A DNA stretch of 64,000 nucleotides from Siphonodentalium dalli (taxonomy: Eukaryota; Mollusca; Scaphopoda; Gadilida; Siphonodentaliidae), in the NCBI GenBank assembly GCA_032622095.1, contig CP136065.1, positions 66,927,675 to 66,991,674 of the forward strand, written 5' to 3'. A model generated the notes under the pieces. That model was not told the origin of the DNA. It did not search any database and was given only the letters and a program-made list of their open reading frames with translations. This document shows positions 1 through 11,479 of the stretch, piece after piece. Numbering within the stretch: position 1 is the first letter of the stretch; each line of letters begins with the position of its first letter. The position numbers and the translations under genes were made by a program.

Positions 1-839
1 CAGTAACCTTTGATTGGCTTAATCAATATAATCCTATTTTTCCCCAACATAAGTGTATTAGGAGGAACGTTCAAATGATTATACACATTAAACACTAATT
101 GTGTTCATTGTTGTATACTATTTGTGCACAAAAATACATTTTAAAATCGACAAAAACATCAAAAACAGTCCAACATGGTATACTTAACCTAGTATACTTA
201 AGAAGTTTTTAGAAATACAGTGCATATGGATATCAATGTATTGAGTTGTATGACTTCAAATATGGTATTTCATCATACCAGTTCTGTGTCAAGGCAAATT
301 TGGCTATACAATGGAACACTCATTTAATTCAGAACATTTTTGTCTTCTCAATCATAGATGCATAAAGTTATCATTTTTTTTGCACAATCTAGTTAGGAAA
401 TTAATGCGACAGCAAGATATCCTTTTCTTTTAAATACCAGACCATAAAATATGGATTTTAGCCAATTCTTATAAATGAGTCTCCGCAATTGGAAAATGTT
501 TTCTGCTCTGTAATCAGAATTATTTACTCTACATAATGGATGTACAAATGGAAGGACTTGTGAAATTTAGTTTTTTATAAACTATCCTTGAAAAGGCATA
601 AATTGATTATTTTACCAAATTTTAGCAAATTTATTTCACAAAATTTTAATCAATTTCGCCTTGATCCTTTATAATTTTTAGTATGTTGTTTATAATGCGT
701 TAATAGACTTATTCCTGCTAAGAAACGTTGTATTGCAATTAGTTTGAGGTTTGGCAGTTTTTTTCTCATAACAATTAAAACTTGCTGCATATGTTGTAAG
801 ATTTCAACCAGAGGGAGGGATGATACTGAAAGTTGGACA
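1..839. other. AT-rich sequence, nothing recognised
   Basis: No domain-coding segment, clear repeat or terminal inverted repeat was found. The open frames here are short and show no protein signature. Confidence 0.4.
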
Positions 840-1420
840 TTTCGGTCTGGTTCAAGAGACCAGCCATGAGAATATACATATGAACTGTTGAAAGACCCGA
901 CAGTGCCCCATACAATATAAGACCCGGGCCACAGCAACCCAATCTGACAGGTCCATGTTACCTGCCTTGGAACATACACATGACTTTATAAAATAGACCC
1001 GAATGTGTCCCATGCAATATAAGTACGTACACCCAACACCATGTAGCCACGTCCCAATGTGTGACCACTTTGAGAGCATGCGCATCTAATTTTAAAATTG
1101 ACCCGACAGTGTCACAAATAATATAGTCTATGCGTGCACCTCAACCCCCTGTCGCTGCGTCCATGTTACCAGTCTTGATAACGTACACATGACATGTTCA
1201 AACAGACCGACATTGTGCCAAGCAATATGTACGTACATGAAAACCCTGTGTCGCCGCGTCCCTACACGTGGCAAGTCCTGAGCACATGCACATAGTGTTC
1301 ACCGCGTCCTACATGTAACCAGTCGTGAAAACATGCACATTACGTGTTCAAACAGACACGACAGTGTCCCCGTGCACTATAAGTACGTACACAACCCCTA
1401 TATCGTCATGTCCCCATAAG
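840..1420. repeat. Degenerate tandem repeat, about 100-150 bp units
   Basis: Five imperfect units can be aligned on the phrase agacccgacagtgtccc..caatataagtacgtac, at about 893, 1004, 1099, 1204 and 1353. Each is followed by a block containing gtcgccgcgtcc and accagtcttg..acatacacatgac. Unit lengths vary from about 96 to 149 bases. The frames running through it are chance readings of the repeat. Confidence 0.6.
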
Positions 1421-1529
1421 GCCGAGTGTACATTTAAATTAACTTCCGCACAGGGATTGGCGTGCATAGGTTCTCATGAGATAAGAACCATATATATGCC
1501 GAATGTCCACTAAAATCATTCTAATTAGA

Positions 1530-2226
1530 CGCCACACTGGCGGTTCGGGCTGTTCGCTTCATCGACGGCGAACATAATCGGCGATGGTGACATATCGAGG
1601 GTAAATTTCCAGGGTATGTTGGGCAATATTCCTTATTACTTCGCGTATCTATAGGGCGTTAGTTCCGCTATAGCGATGTGGAGTTCTTCGTGGAACGATT
1701 GCGATAATATTGAAATTAGGGGGTTAATAGCGACATTTATGAGCGGCCGCAGCCCCCATCCGTACCTAGGTGGGTTTTCATCTGAACCCATCCCCAATGT
1801 TTTGGCCACTAAAATAACCACAGATGGCCCATGGGCGGTCCTGGCTTGTTTGTTTCATCGCGACAAACATCGTGATGTCGCCCGCCATTTCGAGTGTTAA
1901 TTGCCTGTCATGGCTTTGGTGGGGGGATTCCCACTTATTTCTATGCGAATATAGTCGATGGGAAATCTGCTACATATGTGTGTGGAGTTCTTAGTGGTAC
2001 GATGGCGACATGTAATGTCATTTTTTTTTATGCAGATACCATATTAAAATTCTGGAAAGTAGGGGTTAATATCGCCACGATTCTGCGTGGCCGCGGCCCA
2101 AAACAGTGCGTGTGGTGGTTTTCATGAAACCCCCACTGTTCTGGTCTCCAAAATCCCGCCTAAAAACCATGCGGCCGGTCTGGGCCGATTCGGATCCTAG
2201 CAGTTACGGGCGGTTTTTAGTCACGG
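1530..2226. mobile_element. Degenerate relative of the TIR element at 42487-42774
   Basis: Shares with the 42.5 kb element the phrases cgggctgttsgcttcat, gcggcgaacata, gggttaatagcgacayttt, ccgtac.taggtgggttt and, at its right edge (2207-2225), cgggcggtttttagtcac. It is longer and internally repeated (two gcgacaaacatcgtgatg-type segments). The left end is not clear. Confidence 0.45.
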
Positions 2227-3222
2227 CAATATATCTGGGCTGGTATTATGCGATTCGGGGCTGGATTAATACGATTCCATATGATAACAAAGAAAGGTAT
2301 TTCATATGATAACAAAGAAAATTTCTTTACAGAGTAAACGAAGTTTCGAGTATTATATATGAGCTTATTCGGATCTGATATAAGGCTGTGCAGATGATTT
2401 AACTAGTCAGAGGCCTTGCCTGCACACGTGCGCCATTGACGCTCTGCTATTTAGGTTACACTGGTGTAAATGTTTTCCATAGGCCTCGGTGCTAACGCTT
2501 TAGCGTATACTGTTGGCAATATAAACATTGGGTCCAAAATTTTCTTTAACTCTGAAAAATTGACATTTTGGGGAAACTTTTTGCACAAAAAAATCATACT
2601 TCACTACAAAGGGTTAATTCCTGTGCCAATGGCTATTTTACCAGTGGCAAACCATAGGGAAGAGGTGCGATGATTTTTTTTTTGCAAAAAGCACACAAGG
2701 CTATTGACCAATCAGGGCCCAGTGTCTATTTTATTCTCTCCTATATATTCCCCCCGCATTCGCTAGAATTAGACTCCACATTTTGAAAATATTGCTTGCT
2801 GAAATGGCGGGTCTTTTAACATTTTAACCGGGCAGTGTGAAGATTATGTTAATCCACAAACCGCGATATTGTATTCGATCTAAACCCTGGTTAAGTTAAC
2901 CACAGTTCAATGCTCATTTGGACTCAACATGACGCCATATCAGGATTTGACATTGGGCATTACATGGGAATACAATATATAATAAAATGGTAGAAATGAG
3001 AAGCTTCTGCAATATTCATTTATATCAATGTCGGCGATAATGGAGAGGAGAGTAATATAGATTTATGTATTCCCCAATGTGTCAAGTAATGTTAATATCT
3101 TTAAAAGATGAGATAATATAAGCTAGAATTTATATTCTTCTTTGTAATATTATCCGTGTCGCTTTCAATTTGAGAAGCAACGGTATTATATTTCTCATCC
3201 GTTTATGAAAAGTATAACTTAC
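2227..3222. other. Intergenic/intronic, mostly unassigned
   Basis: Contains a short tandem duplication of catatgataacaaagaaa (about 2277-2325). Part of 2925-3020 resembles 21805-21910, on the far side of another SRCR exon, so some flanking sequence has been duplicated with the exons. No exon is recognised. Confidence 0.4.
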
Positions 3223-3531
3223 ATTGACATTCTACTCCTGCGTCCTCAGAATGACCACAGTTGTGTATGCCCCAACCTGGATGTGGACAATCAGATATTG
3301 AATTCTCGCTTCCGGTGCATGCCACATTGTCCAGCAGGATACTTCCTGTCCCCCGTCCGTAGGCTGCTGAAGATCTGGCAACGCCTCCTGTCAATCCCAG
3401 CATTCTGCACACGACCTGTGCGTCTGTATTACCCCAATAGTCATCGCATATTGTTCCCCATTGCCCGCTCCTGAACAATTCCACTCGCCCCGCTGTAGCA
3501 TTACCACCAACTAATCTGACAGTACTAGTGT
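3223..3531 (-). CDS. SRCR domain exon (last in view)
   Basis: 103 codons from acceptor ttatttcag to donor gtaagt, phase 1-1. Complete [88 protein letters not shown]; six cysteines. Three extra bases at the 5' edge (DTSTVR for DTVR) are the only length difference from the 306-base copies. Because it ends in a good donor, at least one more exon must follow to the left; none is recognised in 1-3222. Confidence 0.85.
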
Positions 3532-3772
3532 CTGAAATAAGCCATGTAGACGGTTTAACCGATGAGGTCTGGATTGCACAAGAACGCCAGACGTTACCAA
3601 CGCTAAGTTTTGATTGCCCTTTCACATAAAATACGCTTGAGTTTTTAAAATAATTAAACCTTCAAACTGGCTTTTGTGACATCAGATACATATTTGTTAG
3701 GCCCTCAATACAACCCGATAAATCGTGCACTCGGAGGTAAGCTTTGCAGACGACTTAGCTAGTCGAAGGCCT

Positions 3773-3846
3773 CCCCATTGCCCGCTCCAGAACAATTCCA
3801 CTCGCCCCGCTGTGGCATTACCAACAACTAATCTGACAGTGTCTGA
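3773..3846 (-). pseudogene. Decayed SRCR exon fragment (N-terminal part only)
   Basis: About 74 bases match the first quarter of the SRCR exons almost exactly on the minus strand (SDTVRLVVGNATAGRVELFW-like reading, then GQWG). The homology stops at 3773, before the first cysteine. The acceptor has changed from ttatttcag to a disrupted form (cttatcgttcag). Directly to the right begins a decayed retrotransposon reverse-transcriptase segment. The fragment is closest to the intact exon 0.25 kb away at 3223-3531, so it is probably a local partial duplicate. Confidence 0.7.
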
Positions 3847-4950
3847 ACGATAAGAACTCTTGACACTCCACTGAATCTTAAATTTAACGATACTGATACC
3901 GAGGCTGTTACCTCGGATCGCTACATTGGTATAACTTTACAATCTAACCTCTGTTGGGACATCCAAATCAACAATATGTGTAGTAGAGTCGCCTCTAGGT
4001 TACCTTAACTTAGAAAACTAATGTTAATTCTTAACATACGTACCCTCGACCTGATGTAGAACGTTTCTATACTAACAATGAAGGAATATTGTGAAGCAGT
4101 ATGGGAAAACGCACCTGTATACCTCATACATAAGTTGGACCTGTTGCATCATGATGCAACGCTTATCTCCAGTGTCCTTATTAAACCAGCTTCGATCAAC
4201 AAAATGCTATTCGAACTCGGATGGTCCACCTTACAATAAAGAGGAGACTGGCATAAAATGAGAATCACATACAATGTCATGATTAAAAGTGCACCTTCAT
4301 TTTATAATAACGGAGATAAGAGCAAACATAGCACACTGTCGACTCCGTAACAATGGTGACTAGTTCAGAAAACATCTCATTGACAAGTGTATATGTGGGT
4401 ATGGGTAGAGGAAGCAGATCACCTTTTCTTCACATGCCCACTTTATATAAATGAAAGAGCTACTGTATCCTAGAACACCGACTGTTAACTATCTGATTGC
4501 ATACGATCTATGTTGAAAATCTATTGTGCAGACAACATAACTTGTCTATCAATTCTAATAAACGTCTTTTTACTGCCGTCCAAAATTATATTCTATCCAC
4601 GGGTCGTTTCAGCACTGCGTGCGTGTCTTAACCAGGGGTCAAGCGGTTTATTTCTTTTCTACTCCCGAACCACCTTCATTGTCATTTCACAATTGTTATT
4701 TAATGCCTATTTACTGCCATTTTGAACCTAACGTTAGATCTTTAACAAAACAAAAAATTAGTTTGAATAATTTAGTTGTTACCCCATTTTATTTAGTTCA
4801 GTATTTCTCAAGGACTATTTCTTTTGGGGAGAGGAGCATTTAGTAAGTTGTAACTTGCTATCCAATCCCCGTCGCTCATCGAATATACTACTGTTTTCAA
4901 ATTATGCGATATTATATTCTGGGATGACCAATAAAATATGTTCAATCCCC
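3847..4950 (+). mobile_element. Decayed non-LTR retrotransposon, reverse-transcriptase C-terminal part and 3' UTR
   Basis: In-frame pieces read as the end of a LINE ORF2: TSDRYIGITLQSNLCWDIQI, then RVASRLP, EYCEAVWENAPVYLIHKLD, and a terminal zinc-finger-like EADHLFFTCPLYINERA. These are split by several stops and shifts. The 3' part (4806-4940) contains ggggagaggagca and ends in aataaaatatgtt, a tail shared with the copies ending at about 9950 and 39540. The 5' end is lost; it starts at the broken SRCR fragment. It cannot be active. Confidence 0.7.
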
Positions 4951-5149
4951 CCTCCCAGCTATCAGAACGGCATGCAAAAGAAAACAAATTCACGTGTTAA
5001 GTTTGTATTGACCTCCACACGACCATGTCAAGCGATAAGATCAGCGCTAATGTCGTTTCATAACCTTGTCTTGACGCATTCCCATACGTGGCCGATCGAA
5101 TAGAACCATGACGCGATCAATGTATTGTTCCATCGGTGAATTTTATAAT

Positions 5150-6850
5150 ACTTATATAAAATTTAATGTCTCAAACTGAAGCGTTAATTTGCAATAAGAG
5201 AAATCTAATCGACCACCCAACCCTTTATATGAATAATGAACCCATCACGGAAGTAAAACTTCAAATACATATTGGGGTCGTTTTAAGTAGAGACGGAAAA
5301 TGGAAGCCACACATAGATAATTTATTAAAGGGATACTGTACCCAAATGTTGTTGTTGGTTTCTATAGACTGAGTCTGATAATAAGGTAACAATTTTTCCA
5401 TTATTTGAAAGTCTGTTGAGTACCAAGTAGTGTTACGGATGGAAAATTTACCGGAATGCAGAAATACAAATTGTTGTCGAGTAATTTTGTACAGTTTTCA
5501 ACCAAATATATCGAATAAAAGTTATATTATATATGCATACTAGTCCCATATACTCATTTATGTTATTGTGTCGTCACTAGTCAGTGAGTGGCTTGAGTTT
5601 TCTCCCCGTATCAGCATAGTGTTTCAAACGATCGTGTGTGCAATGGATTTACTAATCCAGTATCCTTCAATTATAATTTGATTACGTCTTGTACACGGAA
5701 ATTCGTATTTTAATTTACGCCATTTTATGGCTCCAGCCATAAATTCAATTTATATTAAATTATTAACTTTTAAATTATTAAATTTTAAGATAGCCTATTA
5801 ACCTGATCGTTTACAGAATACATCTTCGACTCAAATTACTTATGTTTCTATATATTATCGATATTAGATAGTAGTTATCACCGGAAATTTATTGAAAATG
5901 GCGTACAGTACCCCTTTATGCTCAGCGTGGAAAAGAATAGCCCTCATCAGAAAACATCGTTTCTCGTTGGATAGAGCATCACTAGAAAGATGCTACTTTA
6001 CGCACTGTATTAGAATACGCTTGTGTTGTCGGGGATGGTTGCACCAAAGAAGAAAGCGATGACATAGAAAAAGTACAATATGAAGCAGCCCGTATAGTAA
6101 CAGGTGCAACCCGATCTGCCAGTGACAAATCTCCCCTCGTGTAAACCGGATGGGAACTCCTCGTCGTACGGAGGCAACGTTTCAAGCTCAGTCTCTTTTA
6201 CAAAATGATGTCCGACCAAGCCCCTCCTCATCTAATACCCCCAACAAACGTTGACATAACAAATGTTAAGTTGTTAACACCCGACAGACTAATTCACTGA
6301 GGGCCCCCGAAGTTCGATTCCACTTCCTTCAAAAAATATTTCATCCCCTCAACAATAGACCTCTGGAATAAACTCTACCCGAACGCAACAAGTTACGAGT
6401 CCCTTGCATCATTCACAAAGTCCTTAATCTGTACTAGAGAGGGAGTACGGTGCCCCGACATTACTAGGAAGCAATTATAAGAAAAAACACAAATTAACCA
6501 CACCCGCCTCACACTCAACTGCAGTGATTTAAATTATCACAAATACAGATTTCATCGCCGACCACCAATATTGTTTATGCGGACAATTAGAGGACAACGA
6601 CAGTTACCTAATGAATTGCGATAGATATACATATTGAAAGAAACTCACTTCTCCAGTCACTAAAGATATCTGCAACCTGACAACTCATAAGCTTCTTTAT
6701 GGATGCTCCGAATTAACACCCAAATCCAACGCAAAATTGTTCAGAGAAGTACAGAAATACATCTCCAGGACAAAGCGTTTCGCCAACTAAGTTTGTATAT
6801 CGCCATGTTACATGATCTAATACTGTCAGACTTAAAAGAACGAATGTATA
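5150..6850 (+). mobile_element. Decayed non-LTR retrotransposon (reverse-transcriptase C-terminal part), interrupted by a MITE
   Basis: Before the insert the frame reads SQTEALICNKRNLIDHPTLY and DGKWKPHIDNLL. After it the reading resumes with SAWKRIALIRKHRFSLDRAS, then EYACVVGDGC, VQYEAARIVTGAT, FDSTSFKKYF, STIDLWNKLYPN and a Cys/His-rich end (CGQLEDNDSYLMNC). These are typical of LINE ORF2 C-termini in invertebrates. Stops and frameshifts occur, for example near 6145 and 6299. Removing the segment 5329-5915 with one flanking tetranucleotide joins the two halves in frame. Confidence 0.78.
5329..5915. mobile_element. TTAA-type MITE (AGGGGTACTGTAC family) inside a LINE
   Basis: Ends are inverted repeats: left AGGGATACTGTACCC and right, read inward, AGGGGTACTGTACGCC. 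Flanks are TTAA (5325-5328) and TTAT (5916-5919), consistent with a TTAA/TTAT target duplication with one change. A related copy in the opposite orientation lies at 38961-39358. No protein is encoded. Confidence 0.75.
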
Positions 6851-7301
6851 CTTGGCAATAACTCGCGCGAGTATCAATGCCGTACAGTCCGTTAGTACGA
6901 GGCCGCCGAGTCATTTAAAAACCCCATTCAAAAACCCCTAAACCCTATCTGACATAAACTCGTCGATGAGTATTTTCTGGGACTACGAGTCATATGAGTC
7001 CAGTCTAATTTGAACTAATTATAACTAATTTATTTTCTCTTTCTATCTCGGATATATTCAGAATGAATCTGAATCTCGGGACTACTCGTCAATGAGTATT
7101 TATAACCAATTATTTTCTCTTACCATCATAAATTAAACGCTCTTTATAAACGCTCTTGATTAGTTATTTAATAAATTATTTAACTCGCCCCACATTATTA
7201 GTTTCTCTTTGTAAAACCAATGTCAAAGCCTTTTATATCAAAATTTCACCTATTTTTTTTTTACAAAATTTCGAAAATTCCTATTTTTACAACATTTCTT
7301 G
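6851..7301. other. AT-rich intron sequence
   Basis: Two imperfect direct repeats around gggactac(g)agtc..gagtatttt (about 6960-7040 and 7075-7125) are visible. Nothing else is recognised. Confidence 0.35.
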
Positions 7302-7427
7302 GCATGACCCAGGGCTGTTTTCTGCACATGGCGGTCTCTGTAACCGCCCCATAACACGCCAGTCCGCTATTTTGTGGAATCCGGTTGTTGCAGGCTCTGG
7401 TTCTTGTCAGTGTGCCTCCACCATAGC
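7302..7427 (-). pseudogene. Decayed, 5'-truncated TSP1 exon
   Basis: The minus strand encodes the second half of a TSP1 domain: [20 protein letters not shown], then CYGAVTETAMC. The WSAW/CSVTC half is missing, replaced upstream by unrelated AT-rich sequence. The end is altered (RKQPWV where the others have REQACP), so the last cysteine is lost. The donor seen in all other copies (CAG/gtat) is destroyed. It looks like a dead exon left after partial duplication. Confidence 0.7.
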
Positions 7428-7734
7428 GATTAACCAATTACTTGCTCTAAAACGCTTTCCTTAAACATTGCAATATTACCCCAAGCATTTGTTCACGCCA
7501 AACTATGAACCGGCTGCAGCCATTACTGCTCTAGTTTGATCAGAACATACTCCCGATGCTCAATAGTATGACAAGCTGACTGGTACTCGTTTGGCGTGGG
7601 ATTTGAAACCGCGAACAATTCGACAATTGCACTTCGCTCAAAGTGGCCAAGTCACAGTGTGAAAGTGGCCAACCACTGTGTGAAGACACAATAGACCAGC
7701 GACGGGCTGCGAACTCTTATCGCTTTGTTTATAG
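7428..7734. other. Unassigned intron sequence
   Basis: No repeat, exon or element end recognised, apart from a small local duplication around aagtggcca (about 7650-7680). Confidence 0.35.
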
Positions 7735-8084
7735 TGAATACAAGTCCGATACGCTAACCATGGAGATCCACGTAACAAACAAATATACAAGTACCTGTTC
7801 TGAAGCTTAACAATAATTTATTACTTGTTCCACCAGATATGAACTATATTAATATTTTGATTATCAACCCCCCCCCCATTGCCCTGCACTAAAACATGAA
7901 TAATTGCAATGTACTGCATTGGTAAGCCACTAGTCGATGGGCAACATCCAATAAACGCTCTTCGTCGCAGGTTAAGTTTGTGCTGAATAGACACATTTAT
8001 CAATGTTAGGTTTGAAATATTTTTTGTATATAAGGAAGATACACTAATATTCATACAAAGTTAGGATTTATAGTAATGTTATAC

Positions 8085-8252
8085 CTGGGCAGGCCTGTTC
8101 TCTGCATATGGCGGTCTGTCTAACCGCCCCAGAACACGCCAGTCCGCTATTTTGAGGAATCGGGTTGTTGCAGGCTCGGGTTTGTGTCAGTGTGCCACCA
8201 CCACAAGTCACGCTACATGTACCTGGTGCCCATGCTGACCATCCGCCATTCA
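8085..8252 (-). CDS. TSP1 domain exon in duplicated block (copy 1, exon b)
   Basis: 56 codons, acceptor acacatcag and donor CCCAG/gtataac, phase 1-1. Reads [47 protein letters not shown]; six cysteines intact. Pairs with 12501 (both carry PQNSGLAC and GAVR). Next in gene order after it is the decayed TSP1 exon at about 7.3 kb. Confidence 0.85.
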
Positions 8253-8572
8253 CTGATGTGTAATGAAAGAAATATACATACATTTACACATGCTCCATCG
8301 GATATGAAGTAGATTATTAATATTTTATTAGCAAATTTTCCCTATTACCCTGCAAATACAACAGGAATAATTGCAATGTACTGCATTGGTAAGCCACCAG
8401 TCGATGGGCAACGACAAATACACTCTTCGGCGCATGTTAAGTTTACGTTTGTGCTGAATCAACACATTCAACAATGTTATGTTTGAAATTTGCATAATGC
8501 TAATATTTTTTTATATATAAGGAAGATACACTGGTATTCATACAAAGTCATGATTTATAGTAATTTTTATAC

Positions 8573-8740
8573 CTGGACAGGCCTGTTCTCTGCATCTGGC
8601 AGTCTCTATAGCCGCCCCAGAACACGCTAGTCCGCCATTTTGTGGATTCGGGTTGTTGCAGGCTCGGGCTTGTGTCAGTATGCCACCACCACAAGTCACG
8701 CTACATGTTCCTGGCGCCCATGCTGACCATCCGCCATTCA
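8573..8740 (-). CDS. TSP1 domain exon in duplicated block (copy 1, exon a)
   Basis: 56 codons, acceptor aaacttcag and donor TCCAG/gtataa, phase 1-1. Reads [47 protein letters not shown] with all six cysteines and WSAW. Shares the ILTQARACNNPNPQ variant with 12983 only. No stop or frame break is seen in either copy, so both look usable. Confidence 0.85.
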
Positions 8741-9003
8741 CTGAAGTTTAATGCAAGAAATATATATACATTTACACATGCTCCATCGGATATGAAGTAT
8801 ATTATTAATATCAGCAAATTTTCCCTATTATCCTGTAAATAAAACGGGAATAATAATTGCAATGAACGTCATTGGTAAGCATCAATTCGATGGGCACGAC
8901 CCATAAACACTTCGTCGCACGCTAAGTTTAATCTCGACCAACAAATGACCTTTATTTAGTTGCGAATCGTAGGTCGAACATAAATGGACAACATAAATTC
9001 AAA

Positions 9004-9955
9004 ATGTTCAACCGAATCCAAGCTGGAGACGCTCCGAAATATTTGACTGCTACATTACCTGCGCGTTACGGAGACAACACAAACTATCCTTCCAGATATC
9101 CCTACCGATTTAACTCTTTATCTAGAAAGGCTGAATACTATAATAGATCGTTCTTTCCTTCAATGATTATCCAGTGGAACAAATTCCTAGATGACCTCAC
9201 CAAGAGTGACGATAAAGGCAATAAGAAGAAAATAAATAAAGATAATATAGAGAAAAAAAATAGCTATGTTTGTTGTATTGAAACCGCCTCCCTTCTACCT
9301 AGTTGGAAGCCGAGAAAGGAACATACTACACGCTAAATTGCGAAATAACTGTAGTAATCTTAATTCTGATAAGCATATCAATCATATTGCCGATTCGCCG
9401 AAATGCTGTTGCGGTGCACCAGAGGAAACAGCATATCACTTTTTCTTCGAATGTCCTTACTTTATTCATGAAAGATTAAAACTGTTTTGATAGTATATCT
9501 AAACTGGGCGTACTACACTTGACCATTGGGAATATACTTTTCGGCTCCACCCATGAGACTGAGCAAATAAATTGTAAGTTATTCATTTTTGCTCAAAAGT
9601 ATATCATTGAAACAACGATTTAATGATTAATAGTGTATTAAACCTAGCGAATGGAAATAGTATTATATAAATTAGGAAACAAAATATCACATCATTGATC
9701 GAAGGCCCATAATCATACCCTCATTCTGACGCAAACAGTACACTTTGACATATTAACGTGTATCCCCACTTTACTATCATATTTTAATCATACAAGTGTT
9801 GTTTGTATACCTTTGTATTATATGTATTGCAGGCAGGAAGCCTAACTCTTTTTGTTAATTGTCAATTGTTTGTTGGAAAGGGGCGTCAATAAGTTAGCAA
9901 TAACTTGTGCCCCAATCCAATTAGCTATTCTTTGCTAATAAAATATGTTTAAACT
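9004..9955 (+). mobile_element. 5'-truncated non-LTR retrotransposon with 3' tail
   Basis: Frames read FNRIQAGDAPKYLTATLPAR, YPYRFNSLSRKAEYYNRSFF, PSMIIQWNKFLDDL and, after a shift, SPKCCCGAPEETAYHFFFEC and PYFIHERLKLF. The Cys/His motif CxC..H..C marks the ORF2 C-terminus. The 3' UTR has ggaaaggggcgtcaataagttagcaa and ends with aataaaatatgtttaaac at about 9950. The minisatellite starts immediately after. Confidence 0.8.
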
Positions 9956-11340
9956 AAGGACCATGACACTGTTACATGATGCAAATACCCAAGTGCCCAC
10001 ATGTATATCATGTACTCAAATGCCATGGACCAAGTCCGATGCACAATACATTAATACACTATTGATTCAGGACCCTATATATGGTATGAACATATGGGAC
10101 AGTTTTGAGACGGACCAACCTGTATATAGATATTGGACCGATGACACATATATGAATGTTAAGGATGGAGGCCCATATAAATAGCACAAACACACATGGC
10201 ATTGTATGTTGGCCATGGACACATGCGCATATGTGTAGACCATGGACCAACGCCGATATATATCATTGTATCCAGGCATAAGCAGGAATCTATAAGTAGG
10301 ATATGAACACACTCCCTTATACGTGATATATCTACACCAAAGACCCAGGCACGTTTACGTAGTGCTGATACAAGTTGACTATAATTATGTATGCATTGGA
10401 TACATGTGCCTTTATGTAGGACATGGACACCGGTCCCTAAATGTAAGCTACGGAACCGGCGTTAGTAGTCAGTTCATATATATGCTGGTAGGCAATGGAC
10501 TCGTCCACATATATAGGATGCACTTGGGCAAGTCATGGACCAAAATGCCTTGTATGGCTGCATTTCTCTATATGTATACCATATACCTACGCCCGTGTTC
10601 AGCCATTCGACGAACGCCCTTAGGATGGCGGTCCCCATATATAGGCCGTGTGCACCACTGTAGCTTGGCTATGGGCCCAGGCTCATAGGTAGGGAACTGA
10701 GAAGGGCCACTATGGACACCCCATGTATCCAGGCTGATTTAGTTATGACCTTATCACCAGGCATTTATATGCAAGACGTGAACCCATCCGATGAATGTAC
10801 ATGTTACATGGCTATCGAGGTTATAATCACAGCCACGCATACGCCATGGACCCATGTGAACACCACATGTAATGCAATTACACATGTGCCTATGGTTATG
10901 AACACATGTCATGTACCCAGGTCTATACAGCAAATCCATAATACCAGCCTAAATAGTATATCATCGATCCAGGCCCCTTTCTATGACATGGTCACAGTAG
11001 TTAAGACACGACATTGTGTGCGGTTCCATATATTTAGGTCATGAACCATGGTAACTATGGGTTGGTAATGGGCCCCATGTAAATGGGAAATGGGCACCGG
11101 TTCCTAAAGGTAGTTCGTGATATCTCAGTCTGAAATATATATGTCATGCTCATGTACGAGCTCCTGTAGACTTGTAAATGACCCATGCCTATGTATTGAC
11201 ATATATATAGTTATGGCATGGATTGGAAGGACACGCTGTTCGTTCATAACGTATAGCAACTAGTATACGGATGTTACCACACCGTGATAGAGTGTTCTGC
11301 ATGGATGCCATTGTCAAATATAGTGCGAAAGTCTAATTCC
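9956..11340. repeat. Degenerate minisatellite (ATGGACC / CATATATAGG units)
   Basis: Irregular units of roughly 28-36 bases share a core resembling ccatggacc...gyatatatagg. Cores occur at ccatggacaca, accatggaccaa, ggacatggacacc, gcaatggactcg, tcatggaccaaa, tatggacacccc and cgccatggaccc. The first 451 bases (9956-10406) recur almost unchanged at 23508-23956. The long open frames here are a by-product of stop-poor repeat units. Confidence 0.65.
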
Positions 11341-11346
11341 ATGGGT

Positions 11347-11365
11347 GGGGGGGGGGGGGGGGGGG
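11347..11365. repeat. Poly-G tract, 19 bases
   Basis: Uninterrupted run of 19 G between the minisatellite and the satellite-like units. Confidence 0.9.
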
Positions 11366-11479
11366 TCAGGTGGTATCTACATAAATGTGGTCAATATTTT
11401 TACATGTCTCATTAAAATGTATTCCAACAATCGATTGGTATGTCATTCTGATAACAAATAACTGAATAGTCTGTCAGTT

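Larger units (their letters stand above)
7735..8995. repeat. Block duplication, copy 1 (two TSP1 exons plus introns)
   Basis: Matches 12140-13405 over its whole length in direct orientation. Both begin at gatacaagtccgata and end after tttatttagttgcgaat.gtaggtcgaa. The exons, their introns and the poly-C run near 7870 (12275 in copy 2) are all shared. Copy 1 is followed directly by the LINE remnant at 9004. Confidence 0.8.

Noticed and set aside
840-1420. Possible CRISPR-like array
   Set aside because: Repeats are long, degenerate and unequally spaced in an animal genome; this is a minisatellite.
8642-8842. Plus-strand frames over TSP1 exons (also 13052-13321, 20352-20576, 30978-31163)
   Set aside because: Antisense shadows of TSP1 exons without a domain of their own.
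10323-11044. Frames of 110-121 codons in the minisatellite
   Set aside because: Stop-poor tandem units produce open frames on both strands; the composition follows the repeat.
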